Assembly (NCBI RefSeq): GCF_030704535.1
Contig: NC_081816.1
Location: forward strand, 15,426,001-15,490,000
Source of the DNA: Vitis vinifera
Taxonomy: Eukaryota; Streptophyta; Magnoliopsida; Vitales; Vitaceae
DNA length: 64,000 nt
Reading direction: 5' to 3'
The position numbers and the translations under genes are program-made. Numbering within the stretch: the stretch's first letter is position 1; the number at the start of each line of letters is the position of its first letter. This document shows, one piece after another, positions 49,741-62,505 of the stretch. Below the pieces are notes generated by a model. The model searched no databases and had not been told where the DNA came from. It worked only from the letters and a program-made list of their open reading frames with translations.

Positions 49741-50873
49741 GGGTTGTAGAAAGTGAATATTTCTCCTTGTATTAGAGAAAGGATCTCAGGTACTTGTACA
49801 CTGGTGTTTTTATATTTATTTTGACAACAACCTAATTGACTAACTTCAAGACGTTCTTAACAGACTTTGGTTTGTTATCGCTGATCTTGGGTTGTAGCAG
49901 TTGATCCCAAGTAGTTAGCTTCTTGTGGCTTGGGTCTTCTTCTTGTTGATCAACTAGGTCTTGTCTCTCACCCCTGCAAGCTCATAGGTGAAGGAACAAT
50001 AGAGAGCGTCGTTTTGAAACTAAGGAACTAGGAGCTTGAAATATGTTTAGTGAAAATATCAGCAAACTGTTCGAATGAAGAAATATACTGAATGATGAGT
50101 TGTTTACCAAGAACTCGATCCCGTATAAAGTGAAGATCTAGCTCAATGTGTTTGGTCCTAGCATGGAACATTGGATTAGCAACTAAGTGAGTTGCACTTT
50201 TATTATCACACCAAAGTAGAGGTGGAGAGGAGGAAGAGAAACAAATTTCTTGTAAAATAGATTGAATCCAAATAATCTTCGAAGCAGTAGACACAAGAGC
50301 ACGATACTTGGATTCTGCACTACTGCGAGACACAACTTTTTGTTTGTTGGAGGACCATGACACTAAATTCGGACCAAGGAATATGTCATAGCCACTGGTG
50401 CTGCTTCTGTCATCTGGACAAGATGCCTAATCGGCATAAGTATATCAATGAATATCCAACAAGGTGGATTGTTGCATCTGAATGCCATAGGATAAAGTAC
50501 CCTTGAGATATAGCAAAATTCGTTTTACAGCAAACCAGTGAGTAGTGGTGGGTGTAGCCATGAACTGACAAGCTTTATTAACGACAAATGAAATGCCTGA
50601 TCTGGTAAATGTAAGGTATTGAAGTGCACTAATTGTGCTTCAATATAAGGTGGCATCCGAGAGAGGTTCACCATCAAGATGAGACAACATTTGTCCTAGC
50701 AATCCTGGAGTAGTAGCAGGCTTGGAGTCTAACATGGCAGTGCGAATTAAGAGCTCTTGTGTGTACTTGTGCTGATTGAGATGAAACATAGTACCATGAT
50801 GGACTACTTCAATGCCCAGTGCGCACCAAGTCATTAGCGGGCCGTGCTGTAACCATGGCCACATAGATTGCAT
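49741..50873 (-). pseudogene. 3' part of a Ty1/copia element (RT end, RNase H, LTR piece)
   Basis: On the minus strand, 50,873-50,640 gives the late RT region (HHGTMFHLNQHKYTQELL, then KPATTPGLLGQML). 50,640-50,370 gives the linker to RNase H in broken frames. 50,363-50,028 gives RNase H (SWSSNKQKVVSRSSAESKYRAL, LWCDNKSATHLVANPMFHAR, TKHIELDLHFIRDRV). 49,741-50,000 looks like part of the 3' LTR. It truncates copy B on the left and ends about 200 bp from the PRX-4 ATG. Confidence 0.88.
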
Positions 50874-50980
50874 CCCAACTCATCATCCACAACTTTCAAT
50901 TTCTCTACATATCCCTTCTCCATATCTTAGTTTTTAGCCGTCTCTGCTTACTTCATTCTCCAGTTTTGACCTCCCTCACA

Positions 50981-50990
50981 CTATAAATAC
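50981..50990 (+). promoter_or_regulatory. Probable TATA box of PRX-4
   Basis: CTATAAATAC lies 86-95 bp upstream of the PRX-4 ATG. The whole promoter available before the copia fragment is only about 200 bp. Confidence 0.6.
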
Positions 50991-51075
50991 TCGGAACTTT
51001 CGCTCCCACTATGTAAATCACTCCACTCACTACCAAAATCCCTAGACCAAGGCAGCCTTCTTCAAGAGATCATCC

Positions 51076-52282
51076 ATGTTTGTGTTTCTCTTGCTTGCCA
51101 AAGCCTTTGCATTGGTGCATGGCCAAGGCACAAGGGTTGGTTTCTATTCAGCTTCATGCCCTCAAGCTGAATTCATTGTTCAGCTAACTGTTGCAGCTCA
51201 TTTCCAATCTGATCCAGCCATTGCCCGTGGCCTGCTTCGCATGCACTTTCATGACTGTTTTGTCAGGGGCTGTGATGCTTCTATCCTTATCAATGGAACG
51301 TCCACCGAGAAAACAACCACTCCAAACAGTCTTTTAAAAGGATATGATGCTATTGATGATGCCAAATCCCAGATTGAAGACGTCTGCCCTGGGGTGGTCT
51401 CTTGCGCTGATATTCTTGCCCTGGCCGCCCGTGATGCTGTGGTTCTGGTACTAATCAAGCATGTTTTTATCATATTGTATACAATATGTTCGAATATATA
51501 TGATTTTTTGAATGTTACATGCAGACCAATGGACCACGCTGGCTAGTGCTAACGGAACGAAGAGATGGGCGAGTTTCATTGGCATCCGACACTAACAATT
51601 TGCCAGGCTTCACTGAATCCATTGCCTCTCAAAAGAAAAAATTTGCAGACAAGGGTTTTAATGATCAAGATCTCGTTACTCTTGTTGGTAAAAGCATAAA
51701 TATTAGGCGATAATTATTTTTGAAATAATTTTCTTTTCTCGGAAAGAAAAATACATATTTGGCAATCAAAAAATAAAAAACAATTTTTTTATTCTTAAAA
51801 CAAAAAATAAAGTGTTTTTTGATAACACATTCTATTATTTTCAATTGTTTTCACTTGTTTTTAAAGTTGCTTTAAAAAATAATTATACAGAATGATAAAA
51901 AATAATGCACTGCAAAAGAATGTTTTCTAAATATATTAAAAACATTGAAAATATGTTAAAAATGTTTTAGGTCTTCCATCAAAATTTTGTTCTCTAAAAT
52001 ACTAAAAAAATAGTTTTAAAAAAGTATTTTAAAAAACTGTTTTTTAAATATGTTTCCGAAAACACTTCCAAAACAAATGACTTAAAGTTCATTTGACAAC
52101 AATTCTAAAAAATACTTTTAATCTTTTTAACACTTAAACTTTTTTATCATTTAAGTGTTAAAATTGTTAGAAATATTTTCTAAAATCACTCTCAAACTTA
52201 CTTTTAATGCGATAATGAACCAAAGTTAGAATTATTAGTACTGCTGCTTATTCTGTAACCTAATTCCATGTGTCTGTTTGTG

Positions 52283-52318
<36 letters not shown>

Positions 52319-52679
52319 AGGACACACCATCGGAACTGCAGCATGCCAGTCCTTCAGATACAGATTATACAACTGCAGCAATACATCAGCAAATGGTGGT
52401 GACCCTTGCATGGACGCCGCATTCGTTTCTCAACTACAAAAGATGTGTCCAGCCAACCGTGATGGGAGTAAGCGTATTGCACTAGACACAGGTAGCTCCG
52501 ACAGATTCGGCGGATCTTTCTTTACAAACTTGAGGAATGGACGCGGAATACTGGAGTCGGATTGGAAGTTGCGGACAGATGCTTCCACAAGAGCTTATGT
52601 ACAACGGTTCTTGGGGCTGAGAGGGGAGCTGAACTTCAACATGGAGTTTGGGAGGTCCATAGTGAAGATGAGTAATTAG
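51076..52679 (+). CDS. PRX-4: divergent, C-terminally truncated class III peroxidase (298 aa)
   Basis: Inverted relative to the other three. Exons are 51,076-51,447, 51,525-51,687 and 52,318-52,679, with the family's intron positions. A short signal peptide ([18 protein letters not shown]) precedes [15 protein letters not shown]. Distal Arg55/His59 and proximal His181 are present. Several features are odd. The substrate-site VPTGRRDG reads VLTERRDG, losing the family proline, and LWTDAS reads LRTDAS. Two extra cysteines appear in [16 protein letters not shown]. The protein stops at IVKMSN, about 20 residues short, which removes the last conserved cysteine whose partner in other family members is in VVSCAD. 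Intron 2 is 630 bp against about 110 in its relatives, with a TA run up to the acceptor. It may make a protein, but a decaying gene is at least as likely. AATAAA at about 52,783 may be the polyadenylation signal. Confidence 0.8.
52287..52316. repeat. (TA)n run ending at the PRX-4 intron 2 acceptor
   Basis: TA repeat whose last bases form the TATAG acceptor of exon 3. The relatives have shorter ATATATAAATAG at the same place. Confidence 0.9.
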
Positions 52680-52689
52680 TTTAAGACAA

Positions 52690-55600
52690 TTAAAAGTTGT
52701 AATGAGTTTGACTGGGTCATTTTGATTTTCTTCTTATAGGCATAATATACTACATTGTTTCTTCTTGTAGCAAGTCAATCACAATAAATTTGAACAAAAG
52801 AAGAAGCTATGATTGGATTTAAATCAATACATGCATGCAACTTGAAGTAACATCAGCAGTTATCAAATCAACAAAGTAGATTAAGTTACTGAAAATATAA
52901 ATAAAAATACCTTCCCAAGCTAAGAGAAAAAACTGCAAAATTTGTGTCAAGGCATTAAGGTATCAAGACCCAAAGACAGAGAAAAGGCAAATATGAAAGA
53001 GGGGAGAACACGAGGAAACTTAACAAAAGGATTGGTCCTTCTCTCATAAATCATCATATTTATTAGATATTTATTTATTTCTTTTGAAGCTATGATACCC
53101 TATTTATAATATTGCAGTGAGAGTCACCATAAAAGTCAATGTTATCTAAAATGTCATCATAAAAAATAGGGATAATTTTCTTTTGAACCTAGTTGGACCT
53201 AAAAATTTAAGATTTGATCCATAAAAGTTATATAATTCATGAGGAGGATATAAAATATGAAGAGACCGATATACCCTTCAAAACTATTTTCTTCCATAAT
53301 GTTGAGAAATTTTTTTATCTTAATTTTTTTTAATAATTATTCTAAAAATTATTATTTTTAGAAAACTAAATTTTTAAAAAATACATTATAAAAATATATC
53401 ATTTAAAAAAAATAAATTTGACATATTATCAGTCATTTTTTATATACACAATTTTAAATATATATATTTTCCAAGATGTTTGATTTTTAAATAATAATAA
53501 TTTATTTTTATTTTTATTTTTGGAAAATTGTGTATTTTTTTTCTAAATCACTAAATTATATTAAATTTTATTGAAATTTGCAAATAAAATTTAAATTAAT
53601 GTTTTTCTACTTTTTTTTTTCATAGTCAATAAATGCCATTTTTGAAAAGATAAAAACTTTATATTCTTCTTCTCAATTTTCACACTTCCTCTAAGTTTTG
53701 AGCTTAAATAGGGAACTTATATAAAGCAAAACTTAATTTTTTGGTCCAATTAGATCCAAAACATAATTTTCCCTAAAAAATATGAGTATTCAAATATCAT
53801 TTCGCTTTATACAATCCTATTAGCCTTTTTTTTATGATTTTTTCTTTCTTTTTTGTGCTAATTCTCTCAAGGAAATATTACTTTAGTGATGGCTAAAGTA
53901 ATTCTCTTCTTCTTCTTCTTCTTCTTCTTCTTCTTTTTTGTTGGATGGACACCCTGTTAAAATCAAATAAGCTATTATAAAAAAAATAAAATTCTAAAAT
54001 GACTATGTAAAACCACAAATATTACAACTAAAATTCCATTGTGATGATCACGTGATACCATCTAATATTAATTGGGAATTTATGTTCAAAAGTTTAAATA
54101 TCTACTTAAAAACTAAATATATTCACTTAATAATATTCAGTAAATTTTTAAATTTGAATATTTGCCTAAAAAAAATTTACAAATAACTTTTTTTATGCCT
54201 AAATTAAAACATGAGACCTCATGCCTATCATTTCCTTAAATCTTCCACCTAAGACATGTCGCATGGGAAAAATAAAATTTAGTTGATATTCATTTTATTT
54301 CTTGTATAATTTTTCTTTATAATAGTAGTTATTTTTATATATTAGATTAATGGTTAAAGCAAGATGTTTTTAGTATTCTACCTTTTTATAGGCATATTAA
54401 GAAAATATGTTGAACACAACTATAATAGACGCACCAAATTACACATGATTAGAAAAGTTTGTACTTTTTATATAAAAATGATTAAAAATATGAAATGAGT
54501 AGATATTTTGGAATAAAAGTTTCTACTTTTTGTATGTAATTTTTTTTTAAATAAAAAAATATTCAAACAAAAAATTAGATATATATTTACCAAATGTTAA
54601 CTAAATTAAAACAATTAGTCCATTAAAGGTTCAATGACCAACTCGATTCAACCCAACATAAGTTGTTATTCCATTTTTAAGTTATATTAAGTTTAAAGAT
54701 AGTAGAACTTGATCTTCAATACTTATATTTATTAACTTATATTATGATTTATAATTACTTAATATTTAATAAGTTGTTTGCGTTTTTTGCTACATATAAA
54801 GTTATATTTATCAATTTATATTTATTGTAATTTATTATTATTTTGCATTTAATATAACAGTTAATTAGGATCTCAATAGAAATAGTTTAGGCTTATTTTT
54901 AAGTTCATAGAAGTGTTATCATTTTCACGGGTTTACCATGAAAATCTGAGAAAAAAAAAAAGACCTAATAGCCAATCAAGAAAGCTTACAAGCAACTAAG
55001 TAGTTTTATTGTCCTTCCAGTGGTTGGTAGTCTCTTTTGCCTTCCAATTGACTTTTAATGCATAGCAATTAGCAGAAGGCTTTAGTGAAGTTTTCTCTAA
55101 AATAGACTTATATTTATTTTTTATACCAGAAGTTCAAGGAGCTTACAAGGTCCAAGAAAACCAAAGCCCTTGTAAAGCAGTTTCTTTATAAACCAAGAAG
55201 CTTTCATGTAATTTTAGACTACGTTTGGAAGTGATTTTAGAAAATATTTACAGTATTTTTAACACTTGAATAATAAAACTTTTTAAGTATTAAAAATATT
55301 AACAACGTTTTTTAAAATCACTACCAAATGGACTCTTAGTCTAATATAGTCATCTAGGGATAGTGATCCATTTTTCCTAGCTTTTACTAATCTTTATGTT
55401 TTAATTTACACCAAAAGACCAGGAAAGTGGGGTATAAGGAAAAATCATTCACAAGAAAGAAATCTAATTCACTATGACAACTAAGAAGACTGTTGATTTT
55501 TGGATTCCCTATAGCCAACTAGTTCATTGTTGATCCTCCACTATTTACCAAAGGAACTATAGTTACATCCATAACTCACAATGTAGGAATTATTAGAATA

Positions 55601-58600
55601 CAGTGATCAACCCTATAATAATTATTGTTAAATATCATACCACACTTTTTTCATTTAAATGAAAGCCCACTTATAAGACTATAAATGAAATCCCACTTAC
55701 AAATTAAGAGTGACCAGAGATCAAAAGTGTCTAATCCTATCTAAGTGTAGAAATGACCTCTACTCCTTCTAGTCTTTATAAAATCTTCCTACTTCAAATC
55801 AAATAAGGAAAATGAAACAAAATAACTATAGCAGAAACTCAACACCTTCATTTCTACAAGCATTTTATTAACCATGGCTTTGGTGATGAAGCTTAATACT
55901 GGATTCATAAAATTGCCTAATTTATTCACCAAGTATTTAGCTTTGCTTGCAAATCTACCCATATAAATAAGGTGTCTAGCAAAGATAAATCTATTAAAGA
56001 TTCTGACTAGATGGTCACAGATCCATAGCCAACCACTAATACTGAACAAAGAACTCACTTGTGGCTTGTTGGGTAGCAAGTACCATATTTTTGCATGAAT
56101 TTTTGTGTATTTCACATCATTGCCAAAAACTGCTAGTCCTTTTCTCTTGGAGAACTTCCCTGCAACATCATCAAATGTGAGCAAAAAAAATAAACCAAAA
56201 AAGTATGTGTTGCAGCCACTTTGTTTAGTGGCCAAGCGAGCTAGTTCCAGAATTAAAAAACAAACTCTCTAAGAAATTCAAACTGCCAAGCTCTCCCCCA
56301 ATATTTTATTTAAACAAATTTTGGAAAAACTAAAACCACTACTGAAAATAATTTTCTTGTCTTGAATCATCAATATAAAATACAACTATTTTTTGATATT
56401 TTATGATAAACAAAATCTCCAAGAAAGACCTAAAATAGTTAGAGTTTATTGTACCTATTTTGTCAACCTTTTGCTTTGAAGTTCTCCAAATGAAAACAAA
56501 CCACGAACACTCAACTTCTAAAATCAATAACATATGAGATAATTCATGGTAGTTTATTATGCAATGCTGCATAGATCAAAGGGTTGCCTACAATGCTGCA
56601 GTGATGAGGAAAATAGTGAGCAATGTTCAGTGCCTCAATTCTCTGTTATGATAAGACTAAGAAAGCTTACTTGAAGGTTTTACTTAGAAATCTAAGCACA
56701 TGGCTACTCATATTATTGAAAAACAAGTCACTGCAGTAAACAAACCTATAAGCACAAAATCTAAGTACAGGTCAGTTGCTATTTTCTTGTTTAGAGAGAT
56801 CCTAATTACTTGTTTAAAATAATTATTTGAATATATAGCTAAGAAATAAATTTTTTTTCCTGCAAGTCATAACCATCACTAAGAATGGAAAACCTCCCTA
56901 TCAGCACAAAATGCAAACACATGCTCACTAACATATATAACATATAAAACAGAGATATGACATTTAAAGCTTTAACCCACTGCTTCAAGTCTTTGAAAAA
57001 GTACTCCAATTTTGTTCCCTTCATATATAGTAAAAAAAAAAAACCAAATGGGAATGTTCTCCAAACTATTAAACAAATTTAATTTAACAAGACTACTGCA
57101 CTAACATTAGGGATACTCAAACCTTAAGCTCTCACTAAATTCAATATAATCAATAAAAAGAATTCTAGTCTAAAGATGCCCACTGGAGCTGCAGAGGACA
57201 TACTTTTCGATACTGAATATTTGCACCAGCATTCTTTAAAAACCGAATTACTCCATATAAACATCTTTCTTCAGCACAGAACTTGAATGAAAAAAGTGAA
57301 CATGACTACAAGGTAGAATAATCTAAAGTTCAGAATGTTTCTGCTCCAAGACTCAAGGCCTCTTGCAAACAAAATCCATCTAAAAAATATCTTATAAGGA
57401 GAGGGAGAGAGAGGAAAAAAATAACAAACAATGGTCAATGGGCAATCCACCCAGTTTTTTAAAACTGTGCAAAGGACATATAAGGGAATCCACTTTTGCC
57501 CTATATGACAACTAGAAGTGTTCGCTAAGGTGGGTCAAGTCTTGGAGATTGGCCCACAGAAAAAACAAAAAAAAAAACCATTTCACTATTGATTATATCT
57601 ATCCTTAAATCAAAGAATCAAGTGATATTTACATGAATAGAAGCAATAAAACAGAGAAGTCAAGTGAATTGAACATAATTTTATTTTATTTTTTTGCCTT
57701 TTTTGTTAATCACTTCAGATCTTCTTCTGGAGGTAGAAAGGTAACCAATAAACTTGGAGATGGCAAGTCCCGGAAGAGGAATTGTATAGGACACGTAGTA
57801 TAAACTGAGACACATATACTACCATTCCAATTGAAAACAGAGACCAGAAACCCCTGCCTGGCATTATAATTAGTCTACTAGATATTTCCCTAAGAGCTGA
57901 GCCTTCATGGATTTCCAACCTTGTTATATGCATGGTTTGTATGACAAATTGGGTTGCACCTTTTAATATATATATATATTTTTTAAAATTGAACCAACAA
58001 TTGAAAAGTCATATTGCGCTGCATCAATTAGAATGAAACAACTTGTAGCAAGCTCAAAAAGCAAGAGCCTAAGTATTGCAAAGATTAGATGAAGGAAGAT
58101 AAGTCTCATCCAAAATTTACTGAATCAGTATGAGGTGTACAACAACAACTATTTTCAGTTCTACCTCATCCTCCATAAACATTGATGTATCATCTAATTG
58201 AGTCAAAAGTTTATGTTTTGTAAATGAAAAACCTTGGGAAAAAATAGAACATTAATCTTACCTAAGGTGAATGGAGGTTGAGCCCACATGCACCAGTCAA
58301 TTCCTTCCTAAATCAAACAGCTTTCACCTGTACATGTGCACTTTTATTGTGGTTTTAACTCATACACATGCACTAGTAAACCTTCTCTGCTAAAAAATTA
58401 ATTCATGGAGGTAATACTCCATTCGTCCCTTTTAGTTTTCTTAGAAACCAAACAGAGCAACAATTAAACAATAAAAAACTGCTCATCCACTAAACAAAAG
58501 ATAAAAGCTAAATTCCATTTCCCTCTCCTCCATTTCTCACCTAACCAAACAAAGCAACTACAAGAGAATACAAAGCCATGGTTGTAGAGAAAGAAACTAT

Positions 58601-58990
58601 TTTAGAAATTTTCAGAGAGAAACTGTGTATAGGAATTTGAAACCTCTGGATTGACTTATAGTGTTGATGGATTCTTGCGTTTTGGAGAATATTCTAATGA
58701 AATATAGGAGTTGGATGTTTGGAAATTCATCACCTTATATCACAAAGATTTGAGGATTTCATTTTCAAGAAGGTCAGTGCGATGGCTGGACAAAACACAG
58801 GTTTAAGGTCGATGAATAAGGTTGCCCACCCAAGGTTTTTTGTTGCTCGAGATGTAAGGTGCTCATCTTTCTGGGGTATCGAGGTGCAAGGGTTAGAAGG
58901 AAAGGAAAGAGAGCTTTATATAGGAGTAGAGGAAATGACGTTTCTAAGAAGTGACATGATTGCGTATTTATGTCAAATGTATTCTATGAC
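52690..58990. other. AT-rich intergenic DNA, no gene supported
   Basis: Long stretches are over 75% A/T by eye. It includes a (CTT)n run at 53,905-53,936. An open frame of 148 codons on the minus strand at 55,789-56,235 is the only sizeable one and matches nothing I recognise. I see no RNA gene. Confidence 0.5.
53905..53936. repeat. (CTT)n microsatellite
   Basis: CTT/TTC trinucleotide run of about 32 bp. Confidence 0.95.
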
Positions 58991-58999
58991 ACTTTCTTA

Positions 59000-59169
59000 A
59001 GCCCCAAGGTTATCCAAATTATATATAAGCGCCATTATACTTTCGTTCAAGCGCCAATATTAAACTATGACTAATAAGCGTCAAGGTAAACTCATTTTTT
59101 CTTAAATCATTGACGCTTCTTAAAAACGTCAAGAAATAAAACGTCCTTAAATCAATTTTTTGTAGTAGT
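59000..59169 (-). mobile_element. Terminus of a CACTA-like DNA transposon
   Basis: Read on the minus strand the sequence starts CACTACTACAAAAAATTG at 59,169. It then repeats short subterminal motifs TTGACG, GCGTCAA, TTGACGCTT and TGGCGCTT down to about 59,020, as CACTA (En/Spm) ends do. I did not find a convincing partner end. CACTACTGAAAATAATTTT at about 56,336 is too different, and the 3-bp flanks do not match. Region 59,170-60,440 to the right holds no gene I can support. Confidence 0.5.
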
Positions 59170-60440
59170 GTCAGCTTACCATGTTTAATGATCAGGTCAG
59201 GGTAGGCACCATGATCAGAGTAGTTTGGGAGGCTTTCAAGTTGGTAGTCAAAAGAATCAAATGGTGATACAAATCCTCCTACCTCACCTACTGGTGTGAG
59301 GTTGATGTGCCTTTGTGCCACGAGTTTCAATATAAATAGGGCTAAGCTTTCTAGTAGTGAGGGCAAAGAGTATGACCCTCTTGTACTTGCCATGACTCCT
59401 TTATTGAAGTCTCCTTGATGATGGCGGTATCTACCATGCTTTTAATCCACTAAGATGAGGATGAGCCATTTTTGTATTCCATTAGCTTTTAGAGACTACC
59501 TTGATGAGTGGTGCCCATGTGGGGCTTTTTTCTTTTGTCATACTGTTTTAGATAATTGCACGTTGATGTGCATGTATTGCTTAAGGAAATGTACTTTGAT
59601 CTATGATTGATGAGATTGGGGAAGGATGTGTTTAGTGTTGCAAGCGTGTGGATCCCCTTCCTTGGCCAGAGGAAGTGGTCAAATTATGACCTTGATCTCT
59701 AGGAGAGGTTGGTGATCCTACAATAGGGATCATTTAAGGTCTTGGTTGCTTGGCAAGACTGATCATAATTCTAATAAATATAGACCAAGCAAGCTTTGGC
59801 TAGTTGATTGGCTTAAGTTATCTTCTGGTGTTGGGCTTATACATCAACTGTGAGGTCAGCTTTTCCCGAAGGTTACATGCCCAGTCTTTTTTGATCTTGT
59901 GATTTTCATTTAAGTAAACACATACGCAAGAGTTAGCGCAAAGTGTTGGTTTTATTGAGGGTAGTTACAACACTTTAAAACAGGTCATTTAGCTTAGGCA
60001 TAGTACCCTTTTAGGTGAGCTTGGTTCCATGGTCTGGGTGCTTTGTTGCCATCAGGTCGGGACTAGGAACACACCTTCTATGAGTTTATTTTGAATACAT
60101 GTTTTAGTACCTGTAAGAATCTCAACCTTTTGGTTGTAAATTCCTGCTTATCGTTGTTGATAGATTAGCATTATGATTGACACAAAATAAATATTTTTTC
60201 TTTACCATAATATATTATTTTACAAATTTGTTTTATCAGTTAAGTTAAAAATTCTAATAAAGGATTATTTTTTATATGATTGCATTCAAATGATCATTAT
60301 TTGACTTATAAAGTGATCATGTACATTAACTAATAGTTTTCTTAGTTGTGTGTTATGAATATAGAGCAGGAGTAAGGGTACAAAGTAATGGGACCAATGG
60401 GAACCTCTTACAAAGCAATGAGATTAAAGGTATAATGACA

Positions 60441-62012
60441 ATCATCCTATTTCCAGTTCAACTGACCAGTATTTTAGAAGTGAAGGTTGCACTAAATTTA
60501 TGGTAATTTCTGGACAAGTAACAAACTCACAAAGAATGAGGTAGATCCAAGACCCTGATGATGTTATGTTCATTGTTGAGGTAGTCACATATAATATAGC
60601 TGGTTCTTTCACAGTCACCCATGAAGCAATCACTCTTTCCCCTCATAGGCATTGCCTCCATGACAATTGTGGAAGAACCAGATGAGCATAGAATCAAACC
60701 ACAATTTAAGAAGAATAATAAGGTCAGATATACCAGGTCCAGGATAATAAAAGAGAACACTAAAGAAAGCTAACTATAGGAAATACCTCAATCAAATCAA
60801 ATGGCCACCCTCTTCACTAGATTTAAGATGATCAAAGCTTAGCACCATCAAGCTACCTAATTTTTCAGCAATCAAATTTCCCCCTTGTACATGCTAGATC
60901 GTGATTAAGACCGAAAACAGCACACCAGAACAGAGTAATTATAATCAGTAAGTCAGTCCACTCAGTACTATATATTATATATATCTAGAAGCAGAGAAGA
61001 TATTAAGGATACAGAAGAAAACAGAAAAATGCAACAACAGAACCTACAAGAAAAAATGCACCCAACATATTTGAGATCAAATCTTCTGGACATCAACAAA
61101 CAACCCTTAATTCAGTCACAAACAAACGCCCTTTATGATCTCTTCAGAAACCTCACTTATCACAAAACCATTTTCAGCATCTCAAAAATCAACAAACCAG
61201 AGGTTCTCAAACATCCTTTAAACTGAAAACCACAACACAGAAGGAAAGTTCTGTTAAACTAGAGTACCTCATACACTGCACATCTGGGTGACCTGTACTC
61301 GATAACTTTAGGGCTCATTATCCATTTTCGTTTTCTACTTGCTTGATTCAAAGAGAATGCAGAGTCAGATTCTAAGGTAGTTGTTTTGAGTTGGTAAACA
61401 GCTCAAGGAGAGATCCTTTTAGGTTCACTCCAACAGCCCCAAGCATCACAAAACTAGCATCTGAGTTAACAAATAATTACACCCTGAATATTATCCAATC
61501 TGTAAAACAGCATAGAAAACAAGGCAGTGAGACCTGTTCATTATGTTTGAAACACACAGCAAAAGAAAGAGACAAAAAGAGGTAAGACCCTCAATAGTTT
61601 ATATATATTAAATTAAGAAGGAAAAAACAGATAAAGATAAGAGATATAAGATGTTAAATAATTAAATAATTAAAAATTTATGCAAACATTTTTTTTTTTT
61701 TGGTATGATGATAAAATAATTAGAGTTACTAATTGCAGAAGAACCATAATCAAACTTTGTTGGCAACAGGTATGATCAGCATTTCCCAGCTGCAATTATG
61801 TAGAATCAAATGGATTTAAGTTTTAACTTAATTGTACTCTAGTGAAGTTGATAAAATCTGTATCTTCATAATTTGGTGAATTTGCTGAGTCAAATGGATA
61901 GTCAACATGGTTCCTGTATCCTGTGTGCATTGTCAGTCCCATCTTGGGCTCTTTTCAACTTAATTCCTTTTACCCATCAAAAAGAACAAATAAAAATGAC
62001 TAATATCTTCAT
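60441..62012. other. Intergenic DNA
   Basis: I see no supported coding or RNA feature, only short low-value open frames. Confidence 0.5.
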
Positions 62013-62505
62013 AAGCGAGGTACTATGAATATCAATTGAAAAAAGGAAAGCCGAAAAGGACAGTAACCCATGTAAACAAGTATGTAAGCAACAGATGTCG
62101 AAAAGGGAAGTATTGACTTTCTGGTGCAAAATGTACTTTCCTGCATTTCATGAATAAGCTCTATGAAAGTCGATATACCTACACATATGCAGTTGCACAG
62201 AAAATGAATATAGTGGAGATAAAAATGTTAACCTCTAAAAAGAGAAAAAAAAAAGAGAGAAGTACTGGTAAGCAAGAGGCAATATGAACATCAATTAAAA
62301 TAAAACAGAAAGCAATCCATGTAATTAAGAAGTATATAAGCAACATCTATCTGAAAGAAAAGTCGCAAGCAACAGTGCAAAATTGTACTTTCTTGCATTT
62401 TATGAATAAGCTCCATGAAAGTTGATAGACCAACCCATGCAGTCATCATTGTTCAGAAAAAAAAAAAATCTGATGGAGATAAAAATTATAACCCCCAAAA
62501 TAGGC
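62013..62505. repeat. Diverged tandem duplication, two ~240-bp units
   Basis: Units lie at about 62,013-62,250 and 62,269-62,505. Shared anchors are 'tatgaa.atcaatt.aaa', 'cc(c)atgtaa..aagtat.taagcaaca', 'gtactttc.tgcattt.atgaataagct(c/t)catgaaagt.gata' and 'ggagataaaaat.ttaacc'. It sits about 650 bp beyond the PPR stop codon. Confidence 0.8.

Noticed and set aside
55789..56235. 148-codon open frame on the minus strand in otherwise empty DNA
   Set aside because: No recognisable domain, composition follows the AT-rich background (many Phe, Lys, Leu), and there is no splice or promoter context. It could be a relic of something, but I cannot support a gene.
56336..56354. CACTACTGAAAATAATTTT as the partner end of the CACTA-like element
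   Set aside because: Only the first seven bases fit the end at 59,169 well, and the flanking three bases do not match.
58719..59000. 93-codon plus-strand open frame next to the CACTA-like end
   Set aside because: No similarity I recognise, and no matching exon structure around it.
59019..59393. 124-codon minus-strand open frame (starts MASTRGSYSLPSLLESLALF)
   Set aside because: It runs into the CACTA-like terminal repeats, so the second half is transposon DNA. The first half alone is too short to support.
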